Shown one piece after another: positions 8,513-18,103 of a DNA stretch of 64,000 nucleotides. The position numbers and the translations under genes are program-made. The DNA is from Tateyamaria pelophila (GTDB lineage Bacteria > Pseudomonadota > Alphaproteobacteria > Rhodobacterales > Rhodobacteraceae). The stretch is taken from positions 1-64,000 of the forward strand of contig NZ_JAIMIA010000010.1 in assembly GCF_019966495.1 (NCBI RefSeq), in the 5' to 3' direction. The first letter of the stretch is position 1; each line of letters opens with the position of its first letter. A model generated the notes under the pieces. The model ran no database searches, was not told the DNA's origin, and saw only the letters and a program-made list of their open reading frames with translations.

Positions 8513-10978
8513 TCACGCCAAGGTGCGTGTCACTTCTTCACGCTCGAAAATCTCGATCACATCTTTCGGCCGGATGTCATCGTAGTTTTCGAAGGCCATG
8601 CCGCATTCCTGACCTGACTGCACTTCTGCCACTTCATCCTTGAAGCGCTTGAGTGTTTTGAGCGTGCCTTCGTGAACAACCACGTTATCGCGCAACAGAC
8701 GCACACCCGCAGAGCGGCGCGCGACGCCTTCTGTGACCAGACAGCCGGCAACCTTACCGACATGTGACACTTTGAAGACCTCTTTGATCTCGGCATAGCC
8801 GATGAAGGTTTCGCGAATTTCAGCACTCAGCAAGCCTGATGCCGCCGCTTTCACGTCGTCAACCAGATCGTAGATCACCGAGTAGTACCGGATCTCAACA
8901 CCCTTCTGGTTTGCCGTATTCCGTGCTGATGCGTTTGCACGGACGTTAAAGCCCATGATCGGCGCGCCAGATGCTTCGGCCAGACCCACGTCCGTTTCGG
9001 TAATCGCACCAACGCCGGAGTGGAGCACGCGGACGCGTACTTCGTCGTTTCCGATCTTCTCCATCGCCTGGACGATCGCTTCGGCAGAGCCCTGAACATC
9101 CGCTTTCACCAGAATCGGCAGCTCGCTGACATCCTCGTCCGCCTTGGCATTCGCCATCAGTTGCTCGAGTGTCGTTGCCGCACCGGCAGCCGCACGTTTG
9201 TCCTTGGCTGCATTCGCGCGATACTCCGCGATCTCACGGGCCTGCGCTTCTGTCTCCGTTACGTTCAGAACGTCACCCGCTTCGGGTGTGCCGTTCAGAC
9301 CAAGCACCTCGACAGGCACCGATGGGCCCGCTTCCTTGACGCGCTCGCCCTTGTCATTGATCAGCGCACGGACCTTACCGTACTGCTCACCCACAACAAA
9401 GATGTCGCCCTGGCGCAACGTACCATTCTGGATCAAAACAGTCGCGACGGGACCACGGCCCACGTCCAACTGTGCTTCGATCACAGCACCCTGAGCCGCC
9501 CGGTCGGGGTTGGCCTTGAGCTCGAGAATTTCGGATTGCAGCGCAATCGCTTCGAGAAGTTCGTCCAGACCCTGACCGGTAATCGCGGACACTTCGACGT
9601 CCTGCACATCGCCGGACATTTTTTCGACAATGACCTCATGTTGCAACAGATCGGTGCGGACCTTGTCAGGCGTCGCTCCGGGTTTGTCCATCTTGTTGAT
9701 CGCCACGATCATCGGCACTTTTGCCGCCTTTGCGTGGTTGATCGCCTCGATCGTCTGCGGCATCACGGCATCATCCGCCGCGACCACCAGAACGACGATG
9801 TCGGTGACCTGTGCACCACGTGACCGCATCGACGTAAACGCGGCGTGGCCGGGTGTGTCGAGGAAGGACAGCTTGGTGCCGCTATCGGTTACGACTTGAT
9901 AGGCGCCGATGTGCTGCGTGATCCCGCCTGCTTCGCCCGAAACCACTTTGGCATCGCGGATGGCATCCAGCAGTGACGTTTTACCGTGGTCAACGTGACC
10001 CATGATCGTAATCACCGGTGGGCGGGGTTGCAGATCGGCTTCGTCATCGACGATCTCTTTGATCACGTCTTCAACGTCGGCATCAGACACACGTTGAACC
10101 GTGTGGCCAAACTCTTCGATGACCAGTTCCGCAGTGTCGGCGTCAATCGTTTCGTTCTGTGTCAGCATCATGCCCATCTGCATGAGGGACTTCACCACAT
10201 CACCAACGCGCTCAGACATACGGTTGGCAAGTTCCGAAACAACAATCGCCTCTGGCAAGTTGACCGTCCGCATGACCTTTTCGCGTTCAACCGAACCGCC
10301 CATGGCTTTTTGACGTGCGCGTTCCTGTTTGCGCTTCATCGCCGCCATGGAGCGATGGCGACCAGCACCCGCGCCCGTAGCTTCGGAAAGCGTCAGCTTG
10401 CCGGACCGGCGATTATCGTCGCCTCGGCCTTTCGGACGCTGCTGTTGTTCACGCTCGTTTTTCCGGGGCGTTGCCGTGGGCAGTTGCGTCTGCCGCGGCG
10501 CGGCTTTTGCCGGTTTGGGTTCAGTCGGCTCTGATGCGGCCTGTGCCGCAGCCACAGCCTCGGCGGCTTTGCGCGCCTCGTCTTCCGCTTTCAGACGCAG
10601 GCTTTCTTCGCGCTCTTTTTCTTCGCGTTCCTTGGCCTCCATCTCGGCCCGGCGACGCTCACGCTCTTCTTCGCGTGCTTTTTCTTCGGCAGCACGGGTC
10701 GCGGCCTCTTCGACTTCACGCGATTTGGCAGCCTGAACGGCCTTCAGGCGACGCTCCATTTCGGCGTCTGTGATCCCTGCCGGGCGACGGCTGGGGGTCC
10801 CTACCGTCGGGCCGGAACTCACAGGTTTGGGAGCCCCCGTCTTGGGAACCACGACCCGCTTGCGCTTGGTTTCGACGACAACGTTCTTAGTCCGCCCGTG
10901 GCTGAAACTCTGTTTCACATTGCCCGGACGCGCGCCGCCGCGCAGCCCCAGTGTCTTTTTACCGTCTGTATCGCTCAT
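8513..10978 (-). CDS. infB: Translation initiation factor IF-2
   Basis: IF-2 is the GTPase that places fMet-tRNA on the 30S subunit and promotes subunit joining. The 821-residue protein has a long charged N-terminal linker (about residues 75-200, rich in E, R, K and A, probably coiled coil) and an IF2 N-terminal domain near 235-285. The GTPase domain follows, with G1 GHVDHGKT at 327-334, DTPGH near 375 and NKMD near 430; domains II-IV complete it. It is the last gene of the rimP-nusA-ylxR-infB operon, nine bases after ylxR, and the bidirectional terminator at 8465-8497 closes it. Confidence 0.98.
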   Translation of the reverse strand: MSDTDGKKTLGLRGGARPGNVKQSFSHGRTKNVVVETKRKRVVVPKTGAPKPVSSGPTVGTPSRRPAGITDAEMERRLKAVQAAKSREVEEAATRAAEEKAREEERERRRAEMEAKEREEKEREESLRLKAEDEARKAAEAVAAAQAASEPTEPKPAKAAPRQTQLPTATPRKNEREQQQRPKGRGDDNRRSGKLTLSEATGAGAGRHRSMAAMKRKQERARQKAMGGSVEREKVMRTVNLPEAIVVSELANRMSERVGDVVKSLMQMGMMLTQNETIDADTAELVIEEFGHTVQRVSDADVEDVIKEIVDDEADLQPRPPVITIMGHVDHGKTSLLDAIRDAKVVSGEAGGITQHIGAYQVVTDSGTKLSFLDTPGHAAFTSMRSRGAQVTDIVVLVVAADDAVMPQTIEAINHAKAAKVPMIVAINKMDKPGATPDKVRTDLLQHEVIVEKMSGDVQDVEVSAITGQGLDELLEAIALQSEILELKANPDRAAQGAVIEAQLDVGRGPVATVLIQNGTLRQGDIFVVGEQYGKVRALINDKGERVKEAGPSVPVEVLGLNGTPEAGDVLNVTETEAQAREIAEYRANAAKDKRAAAGAATTLEQLMANAKADEDVSELPILVKADVQGSAEAIVQAMEKIGNDEVRVRVLHSGVGAITETDVGLAEASGAPIMGFNVRANASARNTANQKGVEIRYYSVIYDLVDDVKAAASGLLSAEIRETFIGYAEIKEVFKVSHVGKVAGCLVTEGVARRSAGVRLLRDNVVVHEGTLKTLKRFKDEVAEVQSGQECGMAFENYDDIRPKDVIEIFEREEVTRTLA

Positions 10979-10987
10979 AAAGCTCGT

Positions 10988-11608
10988 CTATCCTTCCAGG
11001 CGACCGTTGCCGCCTTCATTTTCGCGCACACCGCGTAAACGGTTGGCTTCCTCTACAACACGTTGCGTGAGTCCGCCAGAGGCCAGCGCCCCGTGAATCA
11101 CAGTTTGGCGACCGAACGCCAATCCCAACTCATGGGATGTCAGCCATCCGATGTAACTTCCAAAATGCGGCGTGCTCAGCTTGGACTTGCCACGGCCCGA
11201 ACCATCTACCGCCTGAATAAGGACTTGCGCTTCTTCCATTTGAAGCCAGCCCTTTACCTTTTCGTACCCTGCCACGGCTCTGCCGGATTTGCGTGACAAC
11301 GCAATCAGATCGACCACACGACGGGCAAGTTGCCGCTCAACCTCGTTCACCAGATCCTCTGGCACGGTCACGGATTGCTTGGCCCCGCGTGCGAACAGTT
11401 TTTTCGCAACCGCCGTTTCCAGCGCTGAACGTTGCGCCGCGACGTAAATGCCACGCCCCGGCAGTTTGCCCGCAATATCGGGCACAATCTGGTCATCCGG
11501 TCCAACGACAAAACGGATCAACCCGTATTTCGGCTGCACCTCGCCTGTGGCAATGCACTTGCGTTCAGGTCCATCCGACCGATCCTTTGAGGCGCCACCG
11601 CGTCCCAT
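10988..11608 (-). CDS. YlxR (DUF448) / L7Ae-like RNA-binding protein
   Basis: The 206-residue product combines an N-terminal YlxR domain (about residues 12-90; RKCIATGEVQPKYGLIRFVV and GRGIYV are the family signatures) with a C-terminal ribosomal L7Ae/L30e-like domain (DLIALSRKSGRAVAGYEKV onward). YlxR proteins are nucleic-acid-associated and sit between nusA and infB in most bacteria; the fused L7Ae part suggests RNA or RNase P/ribosome contact. It is longer than the single-domain YlxR of Firmicutes, as is usual in alphaproteobacteria. It lies 22 bases after nusA and 9 before infB. Confidence 0.92.
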   Translation of the reverse strand: MGRGGASKDRSDGPERKCIATGEVQPKYGLIRFVVGPDDQIVPDIAGKLPGRGIYVAAQRSALETAVAKKLFARGAKQSVTVPEDLVNEVERQLARRVVDLIALSRKSGRAVAGYEKVKGWLQMEEAQVLIQAVDGSGRGKSKLSTPHFGSYIGWLTSHELGLAFGRQTVIHGALASGGLTQRVVEEANRLRGVRENEGGNGRLEG

Positions 11609-11630
11609 GAGGCTGTCCCGAGGCCTGAGA

Positions 11631-13247
11631 TCAGGCCTCGGTCTCCTCGGTCAGTTCGGCGTCTGCATCTTCTTCTTCGGCTTCCAGTTCCGTCGGATCC
11701 ACCCAGCCCAAAAGAACACGGGCAGTCATAACCAGATGCTGTGCTTCTTCCAAGGATACGTCAAAGGGTTCCAGTACGCCATCATCCTTGTGGCGTTCAC
11801 CGTCGACCGTCGTCCAGCCACCAGCCAGTTCCCAATCCGCGCAGGTTGCAAAATCTTCCAGCGTTTTGACATCGTCCTTGGCCAATGCCTCAATCATTTG
11901 GGGTGTCAGACCGTCAAATTCAATAAGGCTGTCTTCAGCACCCAGAGCGCGCGCATTTTCCAACGCGGCTTTGGCAGCGGCTTCCAGCACGTCGCGGGCC
12001 CGAGCCTGCAACTCTTCAGCGGTGCCCTCGTCGACACCGTCGATGACCAGAAGCTCATCCTGCTCGACATAAGCAACCTCTTCGAGGTTGGTGAAACCTT
12101 CGGACACCAGAAGCTGGGCAAAGAATTCGTCGAGATCCAGATTGTCCATGAACAGCTTGGTGCGTGATTCGAACTCTGCCTGACGGCGGGCCGATTCGTC
12201 CGCCTCCGTCATGATGTCGATGTCGAGACCGGTCAGCTGGCTGGCCAAACGCACGTTCTGACCGCGACGGCCAATGGCAAGGCTCAGCTGCTCTTCGGGC
12301 ACGACAACTTCGATCTTGCCGGCTTCTTCGTCCAGAACAACTTTGGACACCTCGGCAGGCTGCAATGCGTTCACGAGGAATGTCGGCTGATCTTCATTCC
12401 ACGGAATGATGTCGATCTTTTCGCCCTGCAATTCGTTCACGACGGCCTGAACCCGGCTGCCGCGCATACCAACGCAGGCTCCGACGGGATCAATGGAGTT
12501 GTCATAAGAAATCACGGCGATCTTGGCGCGCGAACCCGGGTCACGGGCAACGGCTTTGATCTCGATGATGCCGTCATAGATTTCGGGCACTTCCATCTTG
12601 AACAACTCCGCCATGAATTCAGGCGCGGTGCGGCTCAGGAAAATCTGCGGGCCGCGTTGCTCGCGACGCACGTCCTTGATGTAGCAGCGGATGCGATCAT
12701 TCGGGCGATACGATTCGCGACCGATCTTTTCATTGCGACGCAAAATCGCTTCGCCTGCGCCCACATCGACGATGACGTTGCCGTATTCTTCGCGTTTGAC
12801 CAGTGCGTTGATGATGGTGCCTGCGCGGTCCTTGAACTCTTCGTATTGGCGATCACGCTCGGCTTCGCGAACCTTTTGCAGGATGACCTGCTTGGCCGAC
12901 TGCGCGGCGATTCGACCCATTTCCACGGGGGGTACTTCTTCGATCAGTTGCTGCCCGACCTCGGGTGCATCCATGTATTGCTTGGCCTGCTCGACGGTGA
13001 ACTCAGCCTGATAGTTTTCCAACTCGTCATCTTCGACCACGGTACGAACGCGGGTGAACGTCGCCCTGCCCGTTTTTCGATCAATCGCAACGCGAATGTC
13101 CATCTCTGCGCCGTAGCGGGACTTCGCCGCACGCGCGAGCGATTCTTCCATCGCCTCAATGACCAGCCCGGGGTCGATCATCTTTTCGCGCGCAACCGCT
13201 TCGGCAGTTTGCAAAAGCTCAAGCTGGTTTGCAGATGTAATGGCCAT
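11631..13247 (-). CDS. nusA: Transcription elongation/termination factor NusA
   Basis: NusA binds RNA polymerase and nascent RNA, promotes pausing and termination, and takes part in antitermination. The 538 residues show the N-terminal polymerase-binding domain, an S1 domain (about 135-200) and two KH domains (GACVGMRGSRVQAV and LAIGRRGQNVRLA). The C-terminal part contains helix-hairpin-helix repeats and an acidic tail (EEEDADAELTEETEA). Its ATG shares one base with the rimP stop, so translation is coupled. The hairpin upstream of rimP may be a target of NusA autoregulation, as known for the E. coli operon. Confidence 0.98.
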   Translation of the reverse strand: MAITSANQLELLQTAEAVAREKMIDPGLVIEAMEESLARAAKSRYGAEMDIRVAIDRKTGRATFTRVRTVVEDDELENYQAEFTVEQAKQYMDAPEVGQQLIEEVPPVEMGRIAAQSAKQVILQKVREAERDRQYEEFKDRAGTIINALVKREEYGNVIVDVGAGEAILRRNEKIGRESYRPNDRIRCYIKDVRREQRGPQIFLSRTAPEFMAELFKMEVPEIYDGIIEIKAVARDPGSRAKIAVISYDNSIDPVGACVGMRGSRVQAVVNELQGEKIDIIPWNEDQPTFLVNALQPAEVSKVVLDEEAGKIEVVVPEEQLSLAIGRRGQNVRLASQLTGLDIDIMTEADESARRQAEFESRTKLFMDNLDLDEFFAQLLVSEGFTNLEEVAYVEQDELLVIDGVDEGTAEELQARARDVLEAAAKAALENARALGAEDSLIEFDGLTPQMIEALAKDDVKTLEDFATCADWELAGGWTTVDGERHKDDGVLEPFDVSLEEAQHLVMTARVLLGWVDPTELEAEEEDADAELTEETEA

Positions 13248-13855
13248 CAGCTGTTCTCCTCTGACCCTTGGGTCTCGTTTGTGTCTGCACCCTCGGGCGC
13301 GTCTTCGGATATCTCGTCAAAATCGGATTCTTTGAGAACGCCGGCCGCTTTGCGCTGGCGCAGCATCTCCTTGATCAACTCGTCTGTCAGGACCAGCTTG
13401 GCGTCGCTCAACCAGTCAAACTTCAAACCTATCGTGCCTTCGGCCACGTTGATCAGCACTTCGTCGCCGTCAATCCCGGCAAGCACGCCCTTGAAACGGC
13501 GGCGTCCATCGATCAGTTCGTCGGTCTCCAGCTTGGCCTCATATCCTTCGAACATGTCAAAGTCCTTGAGGCGTGTCAGCGGGCGGTCGATGCCCGGGCT
13601 GGACACTTCAAGCGTGTATGCATCCAGGATCGGATCCTCGACATCCAGCGTGGCGCTCACGGCGGTAGAGATCACGGCACAATCATCGACTTCGATCCCG
13701 CCATCGGCCTTGTCCGCCATGATCTGCAAGATCGACTCTTTGCCGCTCATCAGGCGCACGCGCACCAGTTCATAGCCAAGATCCTCTATCACTGGAGTGA
13801 TGATCTCGGCCATGCGGCGGTCAATGGCGGCTTTGGCAATAAGGTCGGTGTTCAT
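13247..13855 (-). CDS. rimP: Ribosome maturation factor RimP
   Basis: RimP assists maturation of the 30S subunit. The frame is open further upstream, but the start at 13855 ([15 protein letters not shown]) has AGGA in the correct position, and the extra upstream codons run through a terminator-like hairpin and have no family similarity. From this start the protein is 202 residues, with the YELVRVRLM and [11 protein letters not shown] motifs of the family. The acidic C-terminal tail ([20 protein letters not shown]) is longer than in E. coli. It is the first gene of the rimP-nusA-ylxR-infB operon. Confidence 0.95.
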   Translation of the reverse strand: MNTDLIAKAAIDRRMAEIITPVIEDLGYELVRVRLMSGKESILQIMADKADGGIEVDDCAVISTAVSATLDVEDPILDAYTLEVSSPGIDRPLTRLKDFDMFEGYEAKLETDELIDGRRRFKGVLAGIDGDEVLINVAEGTIGLKFDWLSDAKLVLTDELIKEMLRQRKAAGVLKESDFDEISEDAPEGADTNETQGSEENS

Positions 13856-13879
13856 AAGTCCTACGCGTGCTTTCGGCAC

Positions 13880-13902
13880 AAAAAAACGGGCGCGCGGCCC
13901 GT
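13880..13902 (-). terminator. Intrinsic terminator / possible attenuator before rimP
   Basis: Read on the minus strand, ACGGGC and GCCCGT form a six-base GC-rich stem around a five-base loop, followed immediately by a run of T residues (13886-13880). It stops transcription from the upstream pip/solute-binding pair. Only 24 bases separate it from the rimP ATG, too little for a separate promoter and ribosome binding site, so rimP-operon transcription may have to read through it. Confidence 0.75.
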
Positions 13903-13990
13903 CGATCTTTCCCGGTGGAGCGTTGGGTTTGGACCCCAGCGCACCGCTGTTGAGAGCCATATACGCACCTGCGCCCGACTCTGCAAGCCC

Positions 13991-14767
13991 TCAGGCGATC
14001 CACCACCGTTCCGCCATGCGCAAATTATCCAGCGGCCATGCTTTACCGACGGTGACAGGCACGGCAATCGACTGGCTTGCGATATGCGTGACGGTCTGGC
14101 CATCCGGCAAAAGCAGGTAATCCCGCGGATCGGCATAGGCATCCAATTCGGTGATGTCGGCCACATCGACCATCGCATCGCGCAAGGCCTCTGCGCGAAT
14201 GGCGGCATCGCTGAAATGAACAAACTCGATGCTGTCGAACCAACCGGCATGGGCAGACTTCCAATGCTCTGCGACACGGGTCCCGATGAAATGACGCCCG
14301 GGTTCGAGCTTCTGCACTTGGTAGATACCCGTACCCATGCCGGTATCCGAGCGCTGCTCGTAACCCGGGTGGGCCAGCAGATAAGGCAGATTGGGGTTGG
14401 GCGCATCGAGTGTGATTTGCAACCTGCGCGCATCCAAAACCCGCACATCGAATGGCAGGTGGACATGAGACGCATCGAACGCTGCACCATCATGAAACAA
14501 AACGTCGTCACGCAAGGAAAACTGCCAGATGCGCGCATCTTGGTTCGAGGTCCATCCGGTCGCCAAGGCGCCGCGCAACGTCCCGTCAGCGCCAATCTCG
14601 GTCAGGTTGTCATAAACCGTGCTGGAAATCGCCAGATCAAACAGATCTGCCGACAAAGCCGCGCGCAACCGACCACCGCGTTTGGGGGCCGCCGACACGC
14701 CCGTGGCCGCCAGAAGCGCTGCGGCAGCACCTGATGCAAATAGGGCGCGGCGGTCCAAACGGGTCAT
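13991..14767 (-). CDS. Half-length peptide/nickel-type ABC substrate-binding protein
   Basis: A 258-residue exported protein: residues 1-26 form a signal peptide with an RR pair and Ala-rich core (MTRLDRRALFASGAAAALLA). The following region (YDNLTEIGADGTLRGALATGW, WQFSLRDDVLFHDG, GTGIYQVQKLEPG) is typical of SBP_bac_5/OppA-family solute receptors. Family members are usually about 500 residues; this one lacks roughly the second lobe and has no permease or ATPase genes beside it. It overlaps pip by four bases (ATGA), suggesting a link to peptide use. It may be a specialised short form or a degraded receptor; the reading frame itself is clean. Confidence 0.78.
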   Translation of the reverse strand: MTRLDRRALFASGAAAALLAATGVSAAPKRGGRLRAALSADLFDLAISSTVYDNLTEIGADGTLRGALATGWTSNQDARIWQFSLRDDVLFHDGAAFDASHVHLPFDVRVLDARRLQITLDAPNPNLPYLLAHPGYEQRSDTGMGTGIYQVQKLEPGRHFIGTRVAEHWKSAHAGWFDSIEFVHFSDAAIRAEALRDAMVDVADITELDAYADPRDYLLLPDGQTVTHIASQSIAVPVTVGKAWPLDNLRMAERWWIA

Positions 14768-15735
14768 TTGCCTGCGATCCTGTCCATGGTGCGCACCAGT
14801 TCAGCCGAAATTCCCGGCTCGGACAAGGCATGTCCAGCATTCCGCACCATCTTCAACTCGCCCGCGGGCCAGGCCTGTGACAGGGCATAAGCGGAATCCG
14901 GTGGGCAGATCATGTCGTAACGCCCTTGTACGATCGTGCCGGGGATATGCTTGATCCGTCCGGCATGGGCCAGGATCTGGCCATCAAACTCAAGGAACCC
15001 AGCATTGGTGAAATAGTGATTCTCCAGCCGAGCAAAGGCGCGGGCGTATTCACCAGGCGCTTCGCCCCCCGCACCTGTCGAGTGAATGGACGCCAGCGCA
15101 TTTTCCCAGGACGACCACGCCCGTGCAAATCGTGTTTCGAGCGCGACATCACCGGAAAACAGACGGCGGTTATAGGCTTCGATGAGGTCGCTGCGCTCAT
15201 CCTCGGGCACCAGCCCCTCGAAGCGGGACCAGACTTCGGGCCAGAATTTGCCCGCCCCACCGCCATAAAACCAATCCAGTTCGGATTGGGTCATCAGGAA
15301 CACACCACGCAGCACAAGATTGCGCACACGCGATGGATGCTCTTCGGCATAGATCAGCGACAGGGTTGCGCCCCAACTGCCACCAAATACGATCCACGCA
15401 TCGATTTCCAGCGTTTTGCGAATCAGTTCGATGTCTTCGACCAGATGCCATGTCGTGTTGTTGGTCACCGACGCATGGGGCCGCGACCGGCCACAGCCAC
15501 GCTGATCAAACAGGATGATCCGATAATACGCAGGGTCGAAATAGCGGCGCATCGCGGGGCTGCATCCGCCGCCGGGGCCGCCGTGCAGCACCACAACGGG
15601 CACGCCATCCGGGTTTCCGCACTGCTCTACATAGATGCGGTGGCCTTGGCCCACGTCCAACATCCGTTGATCGTAGGGGTCGGTTGGCGGGTACAGATAT
15701 TGCACCGCGCGCTTTTGATCACTGTGTTTGTCCAT
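14764..15735 (-). CDS. pip: Proline iminopeptidase (alpha/beta hydrolase)
   Basis: This cytosolic peptidase removes N-terminal proline from peptides. The 323-residue protein has the oxyanion motif HGGPGGG (51-57), the nucleophile elbow GGSWG with S120, the acid residue in GRYDMICPP and the catalytic histidine in RNAGHAL. FDQRGCGRSRPH is diagnostic for the Pip family. It is translationally coupled to the downstream half-length solute-binding protein and diverges from ubiG, with 48 bases between the two starts. Confidence 0.95.
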   Translation of the reverse strand: MDKHSDQKRAVQYLYPPTDPYDQRMLDVGQGHRIYVEQCGNPDGVPVVVLHGGPGGGCSPAMRRYFDPAYYRIILFDQRGCGRSRPHASVTNNTTWHLVEDIELIRKTLEIDAWIVFGGSWGATLSLIYAEEHPSRVRNLVLRGVFLMTQSELDWFYGGGAGKFWPEVWSRFEGLVPEDERSDLIEAYNRRLFSGDVALETRFARAWSSWENALASIHSTGAGGEAPGEYARAFARLENHYFTNAGFLEFDGQILAHAGRIKHIPGTIVQGRYDMICPPDSAYALSQAWPAGELKMVRNAGHALSEPGISAELVRTMDRIAGK

Positions 15736-15783
15736 TACTGACCTACATAGGGCTTAAACGCACATGAGCACACGGAGACGAAA

Positions 15784-16542
15784 ATGCAAACGCATCAAAC
15801 GACCGTCGATCCCTCGGAGATCGCAAAATTTGAAGCGATGGCCGCAGAATGGTGGGATCCTAACGGAAAATTCAAGCCTCTGCACATGCTGAACCCCTGT
15901 CGGCTGGATTACATCACCAGCCAGATCGCCGCCGAATTCGACCGCGACCTGAAATCTGCCGCACCTTTTTCCGGATTGCGCATTTTGGATATCGGATGTG
16001 GTGGCGGGTTGCTGGCGGAGCCCATGGCGCGCCTTGGGGCGGATGTGGTCGGCGCGGATGCCGCCGAACGCAACATTCCCGTGGCGCAGGTGCATGCGGA
16101 ACAATCCGGCCTCACTATCGACTACCGACACACCACGGCCGAAGATATGGCCGCCGCAGGAGAACAATTCGACGCAGTGCTGAATATGGAGGTCGTCGAG
16201 CATGTAGCCGACCCGCTTGGCTATCTGACGGCGTGTCGGCAACTTCTGAAACCCGGTGGCTTGCACATCTGTTCCACGATCAACCGCAACCCCAAGTCCT
16301 TTATGATGGCGATTGTGGGAGCCGAACACATCATGCGGTGGCTGCCAAAGGGCACACATGAATGGTCGAAATTCATCACGCCGGACGAGCTTTTTGATCT
16401 GATGCGGCAGGCCGGACTGGAGCCGGTGGATCGGCAAGGGTTTGTTTTCAACCCGCTCACGTGGGGCTGGAAGCTGTCTGATCGCGATCTGAGCGTCAAC
16501 TACGTTACGGCCAGCCTCAATCCGGCTTCGCCTTCGGGCTGA
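15784..16542 (+). CDS. ubiG: Ubiquinone biosynthesis O-methyltransferase UbiG
   Basis: UbiG carries out both O-methylation steps of ubiquinone synthesis using S-adenosylmethionine. The 252 residues contain the start motif [22 protein letters not shown], the SAM-binding loop [19 protein letters not shown] and the post-motif VEHVADP, all specific for UbiG. The ribosome binding site is GGAG, eight bases before the ATG. Its end overlaps the convergent MarR gene by 26 bases, so the two transcripts collide. Confidence 0.97.
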   Translation: MQTHQTTVDPSEIAKFEAMAAEWWDPNGKFKPLHMLNPCRLDYITSQIAAEFDRDLKSAAPFSGLRILDIGCGGGLLAEPMARLGADVVGADAAERNIPVAQVHAEQSGLTIDYRHTTAEDMAAAGEQFDAVLNMEVVEHVADPLGYLTACRQLLKPGGLHICSTINRNPKSFMMAIVGAEHIMRWLPKGTHEWSKFITPDELFDLMRQAGLEPVDRQGFVFNPLTWGWKLSDRDLSVNYVTASLNPASPSG

Positions 16543-16969
16543 GCTGCATCCGCAGTTGACGCAAGATGGGGAGGGTCGCGCGCACGCTGTCCTCGCCCAA
16601 CTGGTCGATGACATCCGATACCAGCGGCGCAATGGAACTCAGGGCCTGCTCGCGGGCGCGCCGACCCGCCGGGCTGATGGCGACCATTTTCCGACGGGCA
16701 TCGTCCCAATCCGGCCGGATATGCACATAACCCGCCCATTCCAGCCGCGAGAGCGTATTGGTCATGGCCCCGCGGGTAATATTGAATGTTTCGGCCAATT
16801 GCGCGGGGCTGCGCTCCCCTTCGTGCCAGGCGAGGTGATTCAGCACCGAAAAATGGGAGATTTCCATTCCCTTGGGCAACACCCGGCTCAGGCGGTTGCG
16901 CACCATCTGGTCCGCCGCCAAAATCTCGCTAAACAGCGAAATGGCCAGAGTGTTCTTTTCCGTGCTCAT
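16517..16969 (-). CDS. MarR-family transcriptional regulator
   Basis: A 150-residue winged-helix regulator. The region [66 protein letters not shown] is the MarR DNA-binding core with the beta-wing DDARRKM. MarR proteins act as dimers, often repressing nearby genes and responding to small phenolic or lipophilic ligands. Its target is unknown; a palindromic operator near its own start was not obvious. The 3' end overlaps ubiG by 26 bases, and the gene lies seven bases after the nitrilase-family gene on the same strand. Confidence 0.92.
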   Translation of the reverse strand: MSTEKNTLAISLFSEILAADQMVRNRLSRVLPKGMEISHFSVLNHLAWHEGERSPAQLAETFNITRGAMTNTLSRLEWAGYVHIRPDWDDARRKMVAISPAGRRAREQALSSIAPLVSDVIDQLGEDSVRATLPILRQLRMQLSPKAKPD

Positions 16970-16975
16970 GCAATT

Positions 16976-17806
16976 CTAAGGGCCCTCGAATTTGCGCGCA
17001 TTCTCCCGCGAGGGGACGCGACGCCGGGCCTCGGCCACCTTTTCCAGTTCCAGATCAAAGATATAAACCCCCGGCGCCGTGCCTGCGTCAAGCACGACCT
17101 CGCCCCACGGATCGACCGCCAGGCTGTGCCCGTAAGTTGACCGTTTCTTTTGAGATCCACCCGGATGCGTCCCTGTCTGGGCTGGGGCCAGAACCCACGC
17201 CCCAGCCTCGATCGCGCGGGCGCGCAGCAAGCTGTGCCAATGGGCCGCACCCGTTTCCGGCGAAAAGGCTGCCGGATAAGTCAGGATTTGTGCCCCCGCC
17301 GTCACCAGTGCGTCCGCCAATCTGGGAAAGCGCATGTCGTAACACACGGCCATCTCAATCGGCGCGAACGGCGTTTCCGCAAGAACCGCCCGTGAGCCCG
17401 GACGGTAGCCATCCGATTCCGCCCAGGTTTCCGTTTCCGAAATCGCAACGTCAAACATATGTATCTTGTCATAGCGCGCTAGAATTTCGCCATCCGGGCC
17501 GATCAGAAAGGACCGGTTGGCAAAGCGCCCATCCGCATCATCCGTCTTGAGCGCCAGAGAGCCGATGAGCAGGTGAATGTGCAATTCTGCCGCAACGTCA
17601 CAAAGTGCGGCAAGCGTCGGGTCATCTTCTTCGTGGCGCAACACCTCGTTCTGATGTGCGCGACTGGTGCTGAGGCAATTGGTGACCTCGGGCGTCAACA
17701 CGAACGTGGCACCCTGATCCGCCGCCTGTCGCACAAGACCGAGAGTATGCGGCAGGTTGGCTTCCGGGTCGTCAGAAACGTTGAGTTGTAGAATCGCCGC
17801 CTTCAT
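16976..17806 (-). CDS. Carbon-nitrogen hydrolase (nitrilase superfamily, Nit/omega-amidase type)
   Basis: The 276 residues carry the complete Glu-Lys-Cys triad: E40 in TPEVTN, K114 in RYDKIHMFD and C155 in AVCYDMRFP. This is closest to the Nit1/Nit2 branch, which removes deaminated glutathione or acts on alpha-keto acid omega-amides. The DKIHMFDV and CYDMRFPRLAD motifs support that branch. The start ATG overlaps the stop of the glutaredoxin gene by one base, so the two are translated together. The pairing of a glutaredoxin with a deaminated-glutathione amidase is biochemically sensible, but the substrate remains an inference. Confidence 0.92.
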   Translation of the reverse strand: MKAAILQLNVSDDPEANLPHTLGLVRQAADQGATFVLTPEVTNCLSTSRAHQNEVLRHEEDDPTLAALCDVAAELHIHLLIGSLALKTDDADGRFANRSFLIGPDGEILARYDKIHMFDVAISETETWAESDGYRPGSRAVLAETPFAPIEMAVCYDMRFPRLADALVTAGAQILTYPAAFSPETGAAHWHSLLRARAIEAGAWVLAPAQTGTHPGGSQKKRSTYGHSLAVDPWGEVVLDAGTAPGVYIFDLELEKVAEARRRVPSRENARKFEGP

Positions 17807-18063
17807 TACGCGGCAAGCAAGCTGTCGAGCTTGCCCGAACGTTCAAGCGCATAAAGATCGTCACAGCCGCCCACATGCGTGCCGCCAATGAAAATCTGCG
17901 GAACAGTCCGGCCCCCGTTTGCGCGCGCGATCATTTCCGCCTTGCGCGCGGGTTCACGCAGCACGTCGACTTCGGAAAAGGAAATGCCCTTTTCGTTCAG
18001 CAAGCGCTTCGCCGCGTGGCAAAAGCCGCACAGTGGCGATGTGTAAATCTCTACCGTGGTCAT
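17806..18063 (-). CDS. grxC: Glutaredoxin 3
   Basis: An 85-residue thioredoxin-fold protein that reduces disulfides with glutathione. The active site is C12-G-F-C15 in place of the usual CPYC. The glutathione-binding TVPQIFIGGTHVGGCDDL segment is intact. I chose the ATG at 18063 (MTTVEIYTSPLC) because GGAG lies close upstream; codons further upstream give a tail foreign to the family. It sits between comF and the nitrilase-family amidase on the minus strand, sharing one base with the latter. Confidence 0.95.
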   Translation of the reverse strand: MTTVEIYTSPLCGFCHAAKRLLNEKGISFSEVDVLREPARKAEMIARANGGRTVPQIFIGGTHVGGCDDLYALERSGKLDSLLAA

Positions 18064-18103
18064 GATGGTGCTCCTTTCGGCATGCATCCTTTGGCTGCTA
18101 CAC

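Noticed and set aside
13856-13960. Longer rimP start at 13960
   Set aside because: The extension runs through a terminator hairpin and has no family similarity, while 13855 has a ribosome binding site.
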